Positions 1 through 11,546 of a DNA stretch of 64,000 nt are shown piece by piece. The translations under genes and the position numbers were made by a program. The first letter of the stretch is position 1. The number at the start of each line of letters is the position of its first letter. Source of the stretch: Yponomeuta sedellus (Eukaryota; Arthropoda; Insecta; Lepidoptera; Yponomeutidae); assembly GCA_934045075.1 (NCBI GenBank), contig OW203729.1, positions 11,352,704 through 11,416,703 on the forward strand, read 5' to 3'. The notes under the pieces were generated by a model that was not told where the DNA came from, ran no database searches, and worked only from the letters and a program-made list of their open reading frames with translations.

Positions 1-17
1 TGTTTTGATTATAGATT

Positions 18-118
18 TCGATATCAACCCTTGTATGTCCTTATCCCTGGGGCACGGGTCTCTTCCTGCATCGCAGGAAGGTTAGGCCATACTCCACTAC
101 AGGGGCCAAGCCCGGGTT
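18..118 (+). repeat. Family A repeat, partial copy
   Basis: Begins CGATATCAACCCTTGTATGTCC and continues GGCACGGGTCTCTTCCTGCATCGC, the left half of a ~350-bp interspersed family seen at least eleven times here. Truncated on the right after ...CCCGGGTT. Confidence 0.75.
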
Positions 119-1630
119 ATAGTTTTAGGTACATTGATTTTTAATAACGAAGTATTAAAGATTCATAATATATTTTGATTACGTTTGTAACTTAATATCT
201 GTACAAGGACAAGCCGTCGAAGTCTGGGACTTCGAGTTAAGTATTGATCACGCAGCGTTGCCAGATTATACGGTTTAAATCGTATTCATACGATGTTTTA
301 CATTTATTTTGCATGTACGATCCAGGGGCAGAAATCGTACGTAAACATACGACTTTTTTTAGATTTCATTCAACCAAAGTACTAATACCAACATAGCACG
401 TCACTATTTATTCTTTTACTTACTAAGTACCAACCCTTAAGGTAAATCTAACTAATTACTCGTATTTGTGACACAGATTATGAACGCTGCTTCAGTTCAG
501 TCAATCTTATTAAAACAAAGATCCCAAATAGGCTGAGCAATGAAACTCTAAACGGCACACTTTTGGCAAAACAACATATTAAACGCTATGGGTGTTGTGT
601 GGATTTTTCTCAAACAAGAGAAATGTTAAATAATATTAACATAACAGAAAAAACCCTTTACGGGGATAAATAAAAACCTAAATATTGTGTGTTTATGTTT
701 AATCGATTGTTTACTTTAAAGTAATATAACAAAGGTTTTGAAAACGTCCTTTTTTTTAGCAGCCTTCTTAGGGAATACTACTTTTTATTTACCCATCGTA
801 CGATCGCTTATTCAAAACGTCTGCCAATACGGTCACGTAATGATCGGGATTTTGGACATAAACGAATGGCAACATTTTTTTACTATTCGGTTTTTTAGGT
901 TAGGAAAGTAAATTCTATTAAATTGCATTTCTTACGGCCTAGTTGTAAAGCTACTAGTTGAAACTTAACTAAAATACTCAACATAAGGCAACTTTGGACT
1001 TACCACTAATTGAAACACAATCATTACTTACCTATGAAAGGAAACTTCCCCCAAAGCTCTTTCTTGACGATTTCTGCATACAATTCACCATACTTTCTCT
1101 ATTTAGGTCACCTTTAATATATCATTTCACAAATACACGGTTGCTCTTCGAAACGGCTAGCGTAGCGTTAAATATGATTACATTTTCAAAATCTTGTCGT
1201 TTGTTTGCCTCCAGAAACGTCAACTTGACACTGGGGGCAAACAAAAAAAGTAGTTACACTTTTGCTGTTTATTCTATCTCTTTCTCACCCATGATCGCTA
1301 CGAAGTTTGTTTCATTTAAAACTTGTATGTGTGCGCTGTTGCTTGCTCTATAGTTTTACTCCCTCTACGGTAAAACAGTAACGGGATTCTTTACAAAAAA
1401 ACCGATTCACCACAGACTATTTGTATTAAACGGCTTAAAAAAAAGGAGGATGTACTCAGTCCGTCAAGGTGGTGCCCTTTTTGGTGCTGTTGTGTTTCTG
1501 AGTCGGTTTTTATGTTCATCCGCGTTTTTCGAGGAATCGTGTTTTTATATAAGACCGTAATAAAATTATTTTAGCTAGGGTATTCCTTAGAGAGAGCCAT
1601 TGTACGTAATATCGACGTTTTTATAAAAGA
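119..1630. other. No gene recognised
   Basis: AT-rich, no splice-bounded coding signal. A 119-codon frame at 994..1353 (non-ATG start) has no recognisable motif. A short TTAGGTTAGG word occurs near 895. Confidence 0.5.
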
Positions 1631-1814
1631 CTAGCTGTCCCGGCGAACTTCGTACCGCCCTATAATCAAGAAATATCTGTTACCTTTTTTTTACATAAGA
1701 ACCTTCTCCTAATAATAACAAATACAACAAAAAAAGAATTAGTGAAATCGGTCCAGCCATTCACGCGTGATGCCGTGACCAAGTGAAAAAGGGATTCATT
1801 TTTATATATTTAGA
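1631..1814 (-). mobile_element. Non-autonomous Helitron-like element
   Basis: On minus it starts TC (..TCTAAATATATAAAAATGAA) and ends ..GGGACAGCTAG. The neighbouring bases are A before and T after, the A^T insertion preference of Helitrons. The AACTTCGTACC/CGGGACAGCTAG signature is common in insect genomes. A second copy lies at 30144..30303. Confidence 0.6.
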
Positions 1815-2034
1815 TTATATAGTAAAATCGTAAAGAGGCCAATATCTAAATCGGTCTCTTCGTTAAAGGCTGGTGGTAGTTTTCAAACTTTTTTGCCTCC
1901 TTCTATTAACGTTAGCCACCGAAAAATACTTTGGGCGATTAAAATTTATTTATCACTAGATGATCTGTGGAACAGTCGTTAAATTACAGGCTAATTAATT
2001 TAGCCGTATAGGCGGCGCTTTAATAATAATAATT

Positions 2035-2330
2035 GTGGTAATGACGTCCACACAACCGAATCGCGTGTCCTAGACCAAACTGGACTTGTGCTGGGAACCA
2101 GGCAAGGACATAAGGCCATGGAAATACAACTAGACTGAGTTCATGTGTGCAAAATGTATGGCTGCCCCCAGTAGGAAGAGAACCTACGACGTTCGGCATG
2201 GTAATCAGAGGTGATACCTCTTGGCCAACGAGCCAGTCGAAGTCACTTATAGCCCCGTATTTCTGTGTATCTAAGTCCCTTGATCCGCTCATTTGTGGCA
2301 GGATTGTCTGGTTGCTGATTTTTAATTACA
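2035..2330 (-). repeat. SINE-like repeat (family H), minus strand
   Basis: Contains a degenerate tRNA B-box on minus (CGTAGGTTCTCTTCC) and the CCAGTAGGAAGAGAACC block shared with other copies at 26690, 32735, 34550 and 51205. Diverged. Confidence 0.45.
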
Positions 2331-2833
2331 TAGACTCTAGAGGATTACTGATCTCAAAGCAATTAGAAACGCCGTTATTTTGACATCGCGGGAAGCTTAT
2401 AGCTCAGTCGTCCATTATAGAAAGGGTGACCAACATATAAAAGAATAAATTCGTACAAGTTTCATTAAATATTAGTTTTTTATTAAGGCGAGCGTTAGGC
2501 AGGCAAATGCACATGTTTTTGTTAAAATGCAATGAACCACAAATTATTGAATTTTGATTTGGTAATGTTCAAAGAACAATAAAGAAGGAACAGGTACTAA
2601 GGATGTTTATATTTCTTAGTAATTGTTAACAAGTGTTTTTTAAATTGTTGTCTTATTCCCTGTCTAAAATACTATACGTCAATTTTGTTATGATACAATT
2701 ACTTGGACTGCTAGGTACTGTGGTTTATGAAAATGTAACTTCCTTAAAAAACATTTTTATTATTTAATAGTTTTTGTTTTACTCTTTAAAGTTTATCTTG
2801 TTGTTTATAAAAGGTTTTTATTACAATAAAATG

Positions 2834-2834
<1 letters not shown>

Positions 2835-2912
<78 letters not shown>
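2835..2912. repeat. (TA)39 microsatellite
   Basis: 78 bp of uninterrupted TA. Able to extrude a cruciform; likely length-variable. Confidence 0.98.
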
Positions 2913-2915
<3 letters not shown>

Positions 2916-2984
2916 AATAGAACATAACTAAAACTGAAATAAGAACGAGAGCAAAGATGCAGGAAATTAAAACAATGGGAAACA

Positions 2985-3195
2985 ATCATCATAATCAGCC
3001 GATGTCGGTCCACTGCTGGGCATAGCCCTCTTCCAAGGCACGCCACTGAGCCCAATCTTCGGCTCTTCTCTTCCAGTCTCTGCCCACCACTTTGCAAACG
3101 TAGCATAGGACGCCTTGTGATCAGGAGGAGCGCCACCTTATCACAGGGCGTCTCACGCTACGTTTGCCGATTTGCAGTCTCCACTCTAGAACGGG
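2985..3195 (-). mobile_element. RTE-type LINE 3' end, fragment
   Basis: On minus it ends with the GCTATGCCCAGCAGTGGAC...TGATTATGATGATT tail typical of RTE elements. Upstream it carries remnants of the reverse-transcriptase C-terminus (VLEWR-like, EE..RAL..GYAQQWTDI pattern), degraded. Confidence 0.7.
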
Positions 3196-3199
3196 AAAA

Positions 3200-4518
3200 T
3201 GTTCAAACAATGGGAAACAATGTTCTTTCGAAATTAAGTAAATAAAGTGGTTACTTCAGAGCAATCTCCCCGGAGAGGAAACAAGGAAGTTACTCTGTTC
3301 ATGAAAACAATTAGATTGAGCGGATGTTAACACCAGCGGTAGTTAGTATTACCCTTGTGTTTATCAATGGCGATGGGCGAGAATGTTCTCTCTTGACGAG
3401 AACTTAAAATTGGAATAAAGCGTGGATTAATCTTTATTAGATAAAGATAAATTCCAAAGTCTAAAAATTAAGTAATGCTTCTCTCAGAGATTTTATAAGT
3501 AAAACGCCATGTAACTAAGTTATAATTTTATGATTAACATAAAGTTCTCGCTAAAACGCTGATAAATACATTTGCAGAATCATTAGTTACCTGTGGATAC
3601 GTCGCAAAACGCTTTTATTGCTTTGACAATATGACAATCAATTCTTTCTAGTGGTTACCGACTTTTATTTTTGATAAATACATAATTATTACTTCTTGGC
3701 ATGCAGCTCGTTCTTATCAACAAAATATTGGTCCATATCCATGATTGGAAGAAACAAAGTCAGAAAGTATACGACCACTGCAAAGTTCCTCTCGTGCTCT
3801 CATATGACAAAATTTAGTTTGACAGTCTAATCTGTGTTCTAATATAAACTCATCGGAGATTTTATACGCAGCTTTAGGTTGTAGAGAGTGAAACTAAAGT
3901 GTAGGTTTTACTTATTAACTAATCATAATTTAGTTAAGGCCAGACCGCAATAAGTCTGTTTTGTTCATTTATTTTTTTCTTTACCTAGAAACAAAAACCT
4001 AGTCAAATTTCGTTTCAGTGGAATCGTTTTTTTTAAATTAGATATACATATATATCGATGTATATTGGGGGATTTCAGTGAATAACTACGCAGAAGTAAT
4101 TGAACGAAGACTTGATTTATCAACTTTTAGGTCGTGTCAGCAAGAACATTCGTGAATAACATTCTCCACGGCCCATCTCTACTCGTGTTATTGGAAAAAG
4201 TAAGTAGGTACCTCAACCTTTTTGTACCGAAGTAGATACCGACAGCAGATTAACCAAATGTTTACACGTGCCCTCTACTCATTTACGTTAAGGTTGACTT
4301 TGTTACGGAAATAAAGGTCGAACTACTGCCGAGCGTACTTAGTAACTTTTATGCCATTCACGATTACAGAACTGCCAGCGACGAGGAAGGTTCACTTTAC
4401 GAGTACCAGTAAGTACAGTGGACAACAGCTCAAACTTTTACGTTCTAAAGTCGCCCTTAAGAACTAACTAGGTAGTTTATTACGCAATCGTAATTGACGT
4501 GCACTATACATATGTAAG
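3200..4518. other. No gene or clear repeat recognised
   Basis: AT-rich unique-looking sequence on both strands; nothing supportable. Confidence 0.4.
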
Positions 4519-4657
4519 GCCCGCCACTGTCTTGCAATCCTCCACCAACTCGGACTTGGCCCCGGTGGAGGAGTATGGCCTAACCTTCCTGATGCAGGAA
4601 GAGACCCGTGCCCCAGCAGTGGGGGCATACAAGGGTTGATACCGATCGATATCGATA
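4519..4657 (-). repeat. Family A repeat, partial copy
   Basis: Minus-strand copy ending in the ATCGATATCGGTATCAACCC boundary. It includes the CCAACTCGGACTTGGCCCC block. Confidence 0.75.
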
Positions 4658-5343
4658 CGTCTGTATAGGTTGACTCGCTGTCGACTGTACATTCAATCGC
4701 TAATTAACGAATGATAGAAGTTCATGCGCGTGCATATACTGTAGACTGATCTATCTATTTCACAATGATGGACCTGTGAGAATGTTTTTGCATGACCTAA
4801 ACTAAATATAAATTATGCATTCGTTCAATTATTCCGTTTAGTTATACACGGAAATATTGAAAACTATTTCAATAAGGATGAATTCTCAAGTATGTCATTT
4901 TTTTGTTTTTATGGAGCAAGGACATTCTGATAATATTCTCCCCCGCCCACCAGTAAGTAGCTTCAACCGACGTGTTCAATGTTCAATATTTTCTTATACG
5001 ATTTTCGTTTTTGCTAGTAGAAACAAGACATCTCGTCTTCTCCCATCTTTATATCAGTATTATATTTTATTTCTCCAAGTGTATTTTCTTTCAATAAGTG
5101 TGGGCGCTGCCGCGTCCTGTTTTTTATCGATTTGTATACGTTTTATATGAGGTCAGTCTTAAATAAAGAGATACTAGTAGTTTCCGCAAGTTTACGTATT
5201 AAAATCATTAGTTTATAGCCCTAAAGATACTACTGCAGGGCACAGGCCTTCTGTCAGAGAGATAGTATGGACTTAATTAAAACTTTTGCCCGCTGCGGAT
5301 TGACAATTTCATCAAGAGATGAGCTCTTTGAACACCTTAAGAC

Positions 5344-5527
5344 ACTCAGGTTTTACTCACGATGTCTTCCTTCGCTGTTAGCGATTGGTATCGCTACTAT
5401 AACTTCACAGATGTATATAACTCAAAAAACAAAGTCATTGGTAAATGCATGCACTTTAAATCGAACCTGGGTCTCTCGCTTCCGAGTCCTTAAAAGATCT
5501 AGCCACTGGGCTACCACCGCTCTCCAT
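5344..5527 (-). repeat. tRNA-derived SINE (family F), 3' truncated
   Basis: The minus strand reads a tRNA-like head (GGTAGCCCAGTGGCTAG) and B-box (GGTTCGAT), then the ..AATGACTTTGTTTTTTGAG... body shared with 53050, 55866 and 57917. Confidence 0.6.
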
Positions 5528-5824
5528 TATAAATACATGTGAAATGTTTTTAAAATCAGATGAGTGCTTTTGGAGATTACCCACTACATACAAACATAAT
5601 AAACTTACAAACTTACCATAGTGTAGATTATAAAAACTATTTTGATCTTGTAACTATATATCGATGTTAGCAAACATATTGAACAGTGCGTAGTGGTCAA
5701 TTTTGGCGGATTGAAGAAGATGCAGGGTGGGTGGGATGGTTTCAACATTGTGCCATGCTTTTTTCTCCAAATGTTTGCGACTTGAGAGTCGAAATTCAGA
5801 AACTCTGCCCCTGAGAGGCCGGTT

Positions 5825-5925
5825 TCTGAATTGAGAATTTTACTAAGTAAATACTTAACTAACGTTCTGTCACGCTCTTTTCAGAGAAATTTTAAGAGAC
5901 AGCACTACAAATAACTACTTACTTT
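5825..5925. repeat. Family E MITE-like repeat, copy 1
   Basis: Starts TTTCTGAATTGAGAATTTTACTAAGTAAATA, as at 59243 and 60371. The family has inverted ends (GAATTGAGAATT...AATTCTCAATTC). Confidence 0.5.
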
Positions 5926-6549
5926 AGAGTATTTTAATGTGTAAAATCCGCCTAAACATACTAAAGTAACTTCAACAAAATTCGTAACTAACTTTTTGAA
6001 GTCCAATAAAATAGCGAAAGGACAACACATAAGTTGTGCGTGGTTGTGCTTTTGTTACAAAGCCTGTCCTCGTCACAAGTCCACAAAGCGTGAGATCGAG
6101 ACGGTAAGTAGTTTCTATTATTTGTTTAGGGTCGTCCTTGATCCCGGACAGTTAATAACATTCACTGTCAAGTCACCGCATTTATTAAATGTGGTAATTC
6201 GATCGGAGCTGTGTGACTGATAGGTAGGTACCCTAATTTGTCCCATTATTGTTGGCTTTCAGGTCGGGCCGTGCAATGGCGCCCGAAAGTAATTAACTTA
6301 ACCGTTATTAATCATCAGAGAGTTTTAGGTGTAGGCTCCTCGATTTAACTTCCTTCCATCAAACGCGGACGACGGCAAATGCTCGTGTTACACTTTGTTT
6401 ATACAAACTTGGTTCAAACAAACGTGCGACTGAAAGGCTATTTACGTTACAATGAGCTGGCGAATTACGAACGGCGACGAATTCAATCTAAAATAATCCT
6501 GAAGGCGTTGGGCGATTTAATAATAGAATAAGAATCATAACTTGATAGT

Positions 6550-6651
6550 TGTCTGGAAGAGATTACTTTTAGTGATAAGGCCGCCGTCTGTACTCTTAGG
6601 TTAAGAAATATCTGTGTTATTTCCATTTTTATGTACAATAAAGTGTTCTTT
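6550..6651 (+). mobile_element. LINE 3' end leading into a microsatellite
   Basis: TGGAAGAGATTACTTTTAGTGATAAGGCCGCC...GTACAATAAAGTGTTCTTT matches the 3' ends at 8029, 42186, 46200 and 48660 and runs straight into the simple repeat at 6652. Confidence 0.6.
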
Positions 6652-6804
6652 ATCCATCCATTCATCCATCCATCCATCCATCCATCCGTCCGTCCGTCCG
6701 TCCGTCCGTCCGTCCGTCCGTCCGTCCGTCCGTCCGTCCGTCCGTCCATCCGTCCATCCATCCATCCATCCATCCATCCATCCATCCATCCATCTATCTA
6801 TCTA
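6652..6804 (+). repeat. (ATCC)n/(GTCC)n compound microsatellite
   Basis: About 150 bp: ATCC units, then a central GTCC block, then ATCC and ATCT units. Symmetric substitution suggests expansion of a GTCC variant inside the array. It follows a LINE AATAAA end, so it probably began as the LINE tail. Confidence 0.95.
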
Positions 6805-6807
6805 CAA

Positions 6808-6975
6808 TATGATTTTTTCAAAAAGTGAACCACAAAAATCTTACGTACTGACAACTATTTTTAGAACCTACAACCTAGGATCGACAACGTAGCATTTTAA
6901 TCGATTTTCGCTAAAAAGGGCTGTTTTTGGCAAAACTGCTTAAAGATCTAGAATCTTGGACTTAGGTTGTTTCAG
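6808..6975 (+). repeat. Family C interspersed repeat
   Basis: Shares GAACCTACAACCTAGGATCGACAAC..TTTTGGCAAAACTGCTTAAA with 35625, 37600 (inverted), 43850 and 61195. Confidence 0.5.
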
Positions 6976-7030
6976 TAGGTTTTAAAAAGAGCTTTTAATT
7001 AAACGGGTCTAATCGCGATTATTTATTCGT

Positions 7031-7336
7031 CCATCGCAAGAAGGTTAGGCCATACTCCACCACGGGGCCAAGTCCGGGTTGATTGTAAGACAATGGCAGG
7101 CGTTACTGCCAGAAGTTATCAAGCCGCCCAGGCCTCTGACATGGCTTAACGAGTGCCAAAACACGACAGCCGATACCAACGGCTTAGCGAACCTTGCAAA
7201 GCACGGAAGCGCTCTGAATAATGCCACTAGCGGTAGTCACGGGACAGTCACCCATCTAGTACCTGACTGCACCTGTTGTTGTTTAACCTGAGAGATTATT
7301 TCAATCACTCGGTTCCACTAGGCCACGAGCGCTTCG
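7031..7336 (+). repeat. Family A repeat, nearly full
   Basis: From GGTTAGGCCATACTCC to GGCCACGAGCGCTTC, including the conserved ATGCCACTAGCGGTAGTCAC block. Frames inside it are not genes. Confidence 0.8.
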
Positions 7337-7339
7337 CGC

Positions 7340-8028
7340 GTGGTAAAAGAAGATAATGATTTTATTTCCATTGGTGGCGTTAGGTCGCAACGCCGAGCGC
7401 CTTTACCTTTAAATGGACGTGAAAAAAATCACACTCCCAGACGGCAGGTCTCAAAGCCCCTTCTAATAAATTTCCGTTTATCCATTTTTCCAGTCCCATT
7501 TCAATTCGCAAAGGAGGTTCAAGCAGACTTCAAGTTTCGACTTATCTGGTCGAGCTTGATGAGTATTTTGGTAAAATTAAAAAAAAAAAGCTTTCATATG
7601 CCTGGCTTACTATCTGCCATTTTATTTTTGAAAACAATGTTCAATATTTAATTAAAGAAACATAAAATATTAGAGAATTATAGTTAGTGGGTCTCATAGA
7701 CCTGAAACTGTTTGTACATGAAAAATTTACGGCGGGCCTAGTGAATTCCCATTAGATTTGGATAGCATTTACTTACGTACCTACTGAGTGCTACACGATG
7801 AGATTTTCACCATCCTCAATACTATTGCAACTAAAACTGAAGCTGAACTGAACTGAACCGCTCGGGTCCGATACGTGAGGGGAAGAGGTTCTTTTCACGA
7901 AATTTAAGTAAGGATCGGGTCTGTAAGACCCACGATTCACGTTTAAATTCAAATACTTTCTGAGTTAGAGATTGACATAAAAGGTAAAACAAGTCCCGTC
8001 CTGTGTCGTTCTCGCCGCACAGTATTTG
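7340..8028. other. No gene recognised
   Basis: A 103-codon frame at 7340..7651 lacks any motif. The rest is AT-rich. Confidence 0.4.
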
Positions 8029-8160
8029 TTAGTGTATAGATAAATAGAAAGAGAACACTTTATTGCACAGCCAGAAAAAACTAATTACAACCATGATTTC
8101 TTAAATAATGTTATATAATTGGCGGTCTTATCTTTGACTGATCTCTTCCAGACAAGCCTG
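8029..8160 (-). mobile_element. LINE 3' end, minus strand
   Basis: Minus-strand ..GAAGAGATCAGTCAAAGATAAGACCGCC.. to ..AATAAAGTGTTCTC followed by TTTCTATTTATC; same family as 42186. Confidence 0.6.
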
Positions 8161-8595
8161 ATTTAGTATTGTAATTTCTAACACGGAGTATGTACAGATT
8201 AATTTAGTCACTGTGGACGCACGATAATGGATAGCCCTAGTACCATCTCTAGAAAAATTCACTCACTTCAAACTAATAAAACTCAATCAGACAATCGACA
8301 AAGAGAACCGTGGGAACTATTTTATGAACCTTAAATTGCAATCACTATTTAGCTCATTTTCCAGATGACGTACTCACACAATTGTCATGGATATCAATAA
8401 AACATACAATGGACCCATTTTGACGTTTGCGTTATCAGCAGTACCTGTAAAGTACGACAAACTTATCTGACCCGGTGACAGCGTCACTTTTCTTATATTA
8501 AACTTGACGTTTCCATACAAAATTTGACACCTCCACCGGGTTAGATAATTTTGTAGCACTAAATTTATATTTTGATAAATAGGTTTAGGCCTCAG

Positions 8596-8746
8596 ATATC
8601 GCTACAAGGATGAAATGCCCAAGGAGCATGACCTTTATGAGCTCACGCAGTTCCTAGCAAGAGACCGCGCAGGGCGGGCAGAAACAAGGGGCGATTTCTT
8701 GTGCCGGAGATTAGACCCACTGCGGATCGCTAAACCAGCAGAGCAA
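8596..8746 (+). CDS. Possible internal exon, unassigned
   Basis: A 151-nt segment lies between GGCCTCAG and GTAGGT. It is open for 50 codons in one frame only and reads like ordinary protein (YRYKDEMPKEHDLYELTQFL then a charged stretch and CRRLDPLRIAKP). It is less AT-rich than its surroundings. I recognise no family, and no partner exon was found nearby. It could be a host exon or a captured transposon fragment. Confidence 0.3.
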
Positions 8747-8802
8747 GTAGGTAAATAAGCGAAATAGGTAAGGTTTTTCAAGGGCAGTGGTCCGAGTTGA
8801 GG

Positions 8803-8890
8803 TTGTTCGGATGTCTAGGTAGAGTTGTCTGGTTGGCTAGGTCAAGTTGTCCGGATGCCCGGTTCGAGTTATCGGGATGTCCAGCTGGCC
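8803..8890 (+). repeat. Degenerate 22-bp minisatellite, block 1
   Basis: Four units around TTGTCCGGATGCCCGGTTCG with 22-bp spacing. A second block of the same unit is at 9113..9164. No open frame follows the period. Confidence 0.7.
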
Positions 8891-9112
8891 GAATCTCGCC
8901 CATGCGAATTGAAAGCGTAGACGCAAAATATAGAACTCGACAGAGTCATTAGACATTTATTTTCAAATTCGAATTCAATGTCGTATGGCGTTCAGAGTAC
9001 AGATTTTGGCTGTCGTTCGATTTTTTACGTAGAATTCCAAATCATAAGCCTTAAGAGTCGTATACGACTTATTTGCTAATGAAGTGACAATTGGCTCCCA
9101 GGTCTAGTATCT

Positions 9113-9164
9113 GGTTTTCCGGGTTGAGTTTTCCGGATGTGCTGGTTGAGTTATCTAGGGCGAG
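9113..9164 (+). repeat. Degenerate 22-bp minisatellite, block 2
   Basis: Units of the type TTTTCCGGATGTGCTGGTTG, in register with block 1 about 220 bp to the left. The intervening DNA has no such units. Confidence 0.65.
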
Positions 9165-10534
9165 ATGCTGTAGTATTCTACAGTATTACGTAGTGCTTCA
9201 CAGCGACTTTGAAGAACTGCTGTTTTAGTTGTTAGGTGTAGCCGATACCGTGATTACACAACTGTTGTTCCTATCGCCTAAACAAACAAAAGTTTTCTAA
9301 CGATGTTAATTAGTGAACAGTGTATAAGCGTAAACGCGAATAATAACTAAGTTTATTTAGAGAGTTATTGACAAGGTTATTAAAGTTATTGAAAGTTATT
9401 GGTTGTCGTTCACAATAATAATAAACGTCACGACAAAAACCCAAATTAAGGGAGTCAGTCTGTTCTCATATTGTAGCTAAAAAGCCACTGAAATGCTTTA
9501 GATAAAAAAACTTACATAAAACAAAAAACCCTTTTGCAAAAGATATTGCATACTTTTTTCTCATGTTTTTTTGCACGCCTACCAATTTTTCTTTTACCTT
9601 CTGCGGTTGACTGGAAGAAAATGCTTAAGTCATTAGGTGTGCCGCATTGTACATTTATGTAAGTGCGATAAAAGTATTATATCTTAAAACTTTAGACATA
9701 GAATTGACCACAGATTTATAATGCCTACTGCGTGTTAAGGCGCTTTTGCGTGTTCTGCGTTTCCGTACATAACACCGAGAGTCTATGGCAGACATCATTT
9801 TGTCATATTTGTGCATAGCGTTTTATACATATAATTGAACGGTATCTTCTTGTTGCCACGTCGAAGGACCTCCATGTTCATAATCTCTTAGGTCACGTAA
9901 ATTTTAGACACTCATTTGTATCACCACATCTTGAATGCATCTATACGATTCTTGAGATACTCTTTAATTGTCTAGTAATGTAAAAGTCGGATACGTGCGT
10001 GTTAAGCCATTACGGCGCGGCGTCCTAAATTTGGCTTGACATTTTGCCGTGTGCCTAGAGAAAGTAGCCCATATTCAGACCTAATTCTCACTGACAGAAC
10101 ACGCCACAACGTTCGCATCAGAAGCAAGAAAAATAACATAAAGAGCCAATGACAGAAATTACCGCAATAAAGTATTCTACTCACATCGATATCAACCCTT
10201 GTATATCGAAATTGCGTACGGAAATGTGTTCGGAATACACCTGATTTATAATTTTCGGTAATTTTGTTCAAAAGCTGGCAACATTGGCTCGTGTACGTCA
10301 TTTAACTTTGTACTAACCACACCGGGACGGGAATTACCTTTTGTGTAGGTGCCACTGACAGGGATAGCATGATCACAGAGTATATAAACACTACGTTTTA
10401 AGAGACGGGACCTCCATAGATGCTTTTGTAATGAGTTTAGCCCCGTTAGCAATACCAACCAATAGAGCAAAAATGCAATGTCTAAAGTAAGTGCTACCAA
10501 CATAACAACTTGTCTGTGCATTAGGGACGTCCAC
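9165..10534. other. No gene recognised
   Basis: Minus-strand frames at 10002..10301 and 10246..10521 overlap each other and show no motif. A family A scrap (ATCGATATCAACCCTTGTAT) is at 10186..10205. Confidence 0.4.
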
Positions 10535-11362
10535 TTACATTACTACATTTATCGATATCGATAAATTATCATCCAGGGGCTCCGCAGTTATCCTAATAAA
10601 ATTAATAAAAATCAATGTTTTCAATAAAACGACAAATGAAATTAGTATTTTATTATTTATTATCAAATCACAATAATTGTGGTCAAGGTCTATTGAATTT
10701 ATTTCAGCAGCTATTTGGTTTTTCTTTAGAGGTGTCCAATCTGAGCGAACTTCATCAATCGGTGGTTTGGATTCAGGTGCTGAAATCGTCAAAAAAGTTA
10801 AGTTGAGTCGTTATTGATTATTAATTTGTTGGTAAACTATGCTACTTACCGGGATAGTTCTGATAAATATGCTGAGATTCCAGGCCACAATAATTGTGGT
10901 CAAACCCTACTGGACCAATAGCAACAGCTGAGTTGCTGCTGCTGTACAAGGTGCTGAAAATGATAACACTTTGTAATTTATCAAAGTAAACAAACACTAG
11001 TTACAAAAAACTTCAGCGATAAATGAAAAGTCTACGTACCAGAGTTGTTTTGTGAAGCTCGACAACTAATAGGTTTTTGTATAGCTGAATCTGAAAATAA
11101 ACAATTGCAAGAATAGTCCAAAGAAAAATAAATAGTTTGTTCCTGTTTACCACATAACTGCATAATACAGTTACATAGTCACTATGTAACTATCAAATAC
11201 ATTTTTATAAAATATTTTAAGTTAAAATTAGTAAAAAAAATATTTTAGTAATTTCAATCACTAACCAGTTTCAAGTGATGCGACGTGGCTACGTGGTAAG
11301 GAAACTCAGCTAGTAAGTAATCAGGAAGAGGAGGCGCATTTATAAGTAGAGAAGGTACAGCC
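10535..11362 (-). pseudogene. Possible downstream exons of the THAP gene
   Basis: Four segments have good splice signals: 11266..11362 (TTTACAG|, begins with the AVPS-box codons), 11040..11090 (TTTTCAG|...|GTACGT), 10850..10953 (TTTTCAG|...|GTAAGT) and a last exon 10535..10779 (TTTCAG| to TAA). The fifth and sixth chain in phase and both encode DHNYC, as if one arose from the other. The second-to-third and fourth-to-fifth junctions do not keep a single open frame. Either the gene is decaying or an exon is misplaced. Confidence 0.4.
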
Positions 11363-11546
11363 CTGTAAAAAAATGTTTATCTAAGTAATGTCATTTATGT
11401 ATTAAGACGTAATAATAATATTGCGTTGTAAATGACAGAGCAAAATACATTCAAATGTTCGAAGTAAAGCAGGCGTATTTTGTTTTTTATTACATAATAA
11501 ATTATTCATGAAATTTAGTATTACATTATAATATAACACAACTCAC

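Noticed and set aside
994..1353. 119-codon gene near the left edge
   Set aside because: Non-ATG start, no domain or splice support.
6483..6892. Overlapping frames on both strands with Asp-Gly / Pro-Ser repeats
   Set aside because: They are translations of the (ATCC/GTCC)n microsatellite.
10548..10565. TTTATCGATATCGATAAA palindrome as a DREF-type promoter element
   Set aside because: It contains overlapping TATCGATA words but lies within the last candidate THAP exon. The ATCGATATCGAT word also ends family A repeats, so a repeat scrap is as likely.
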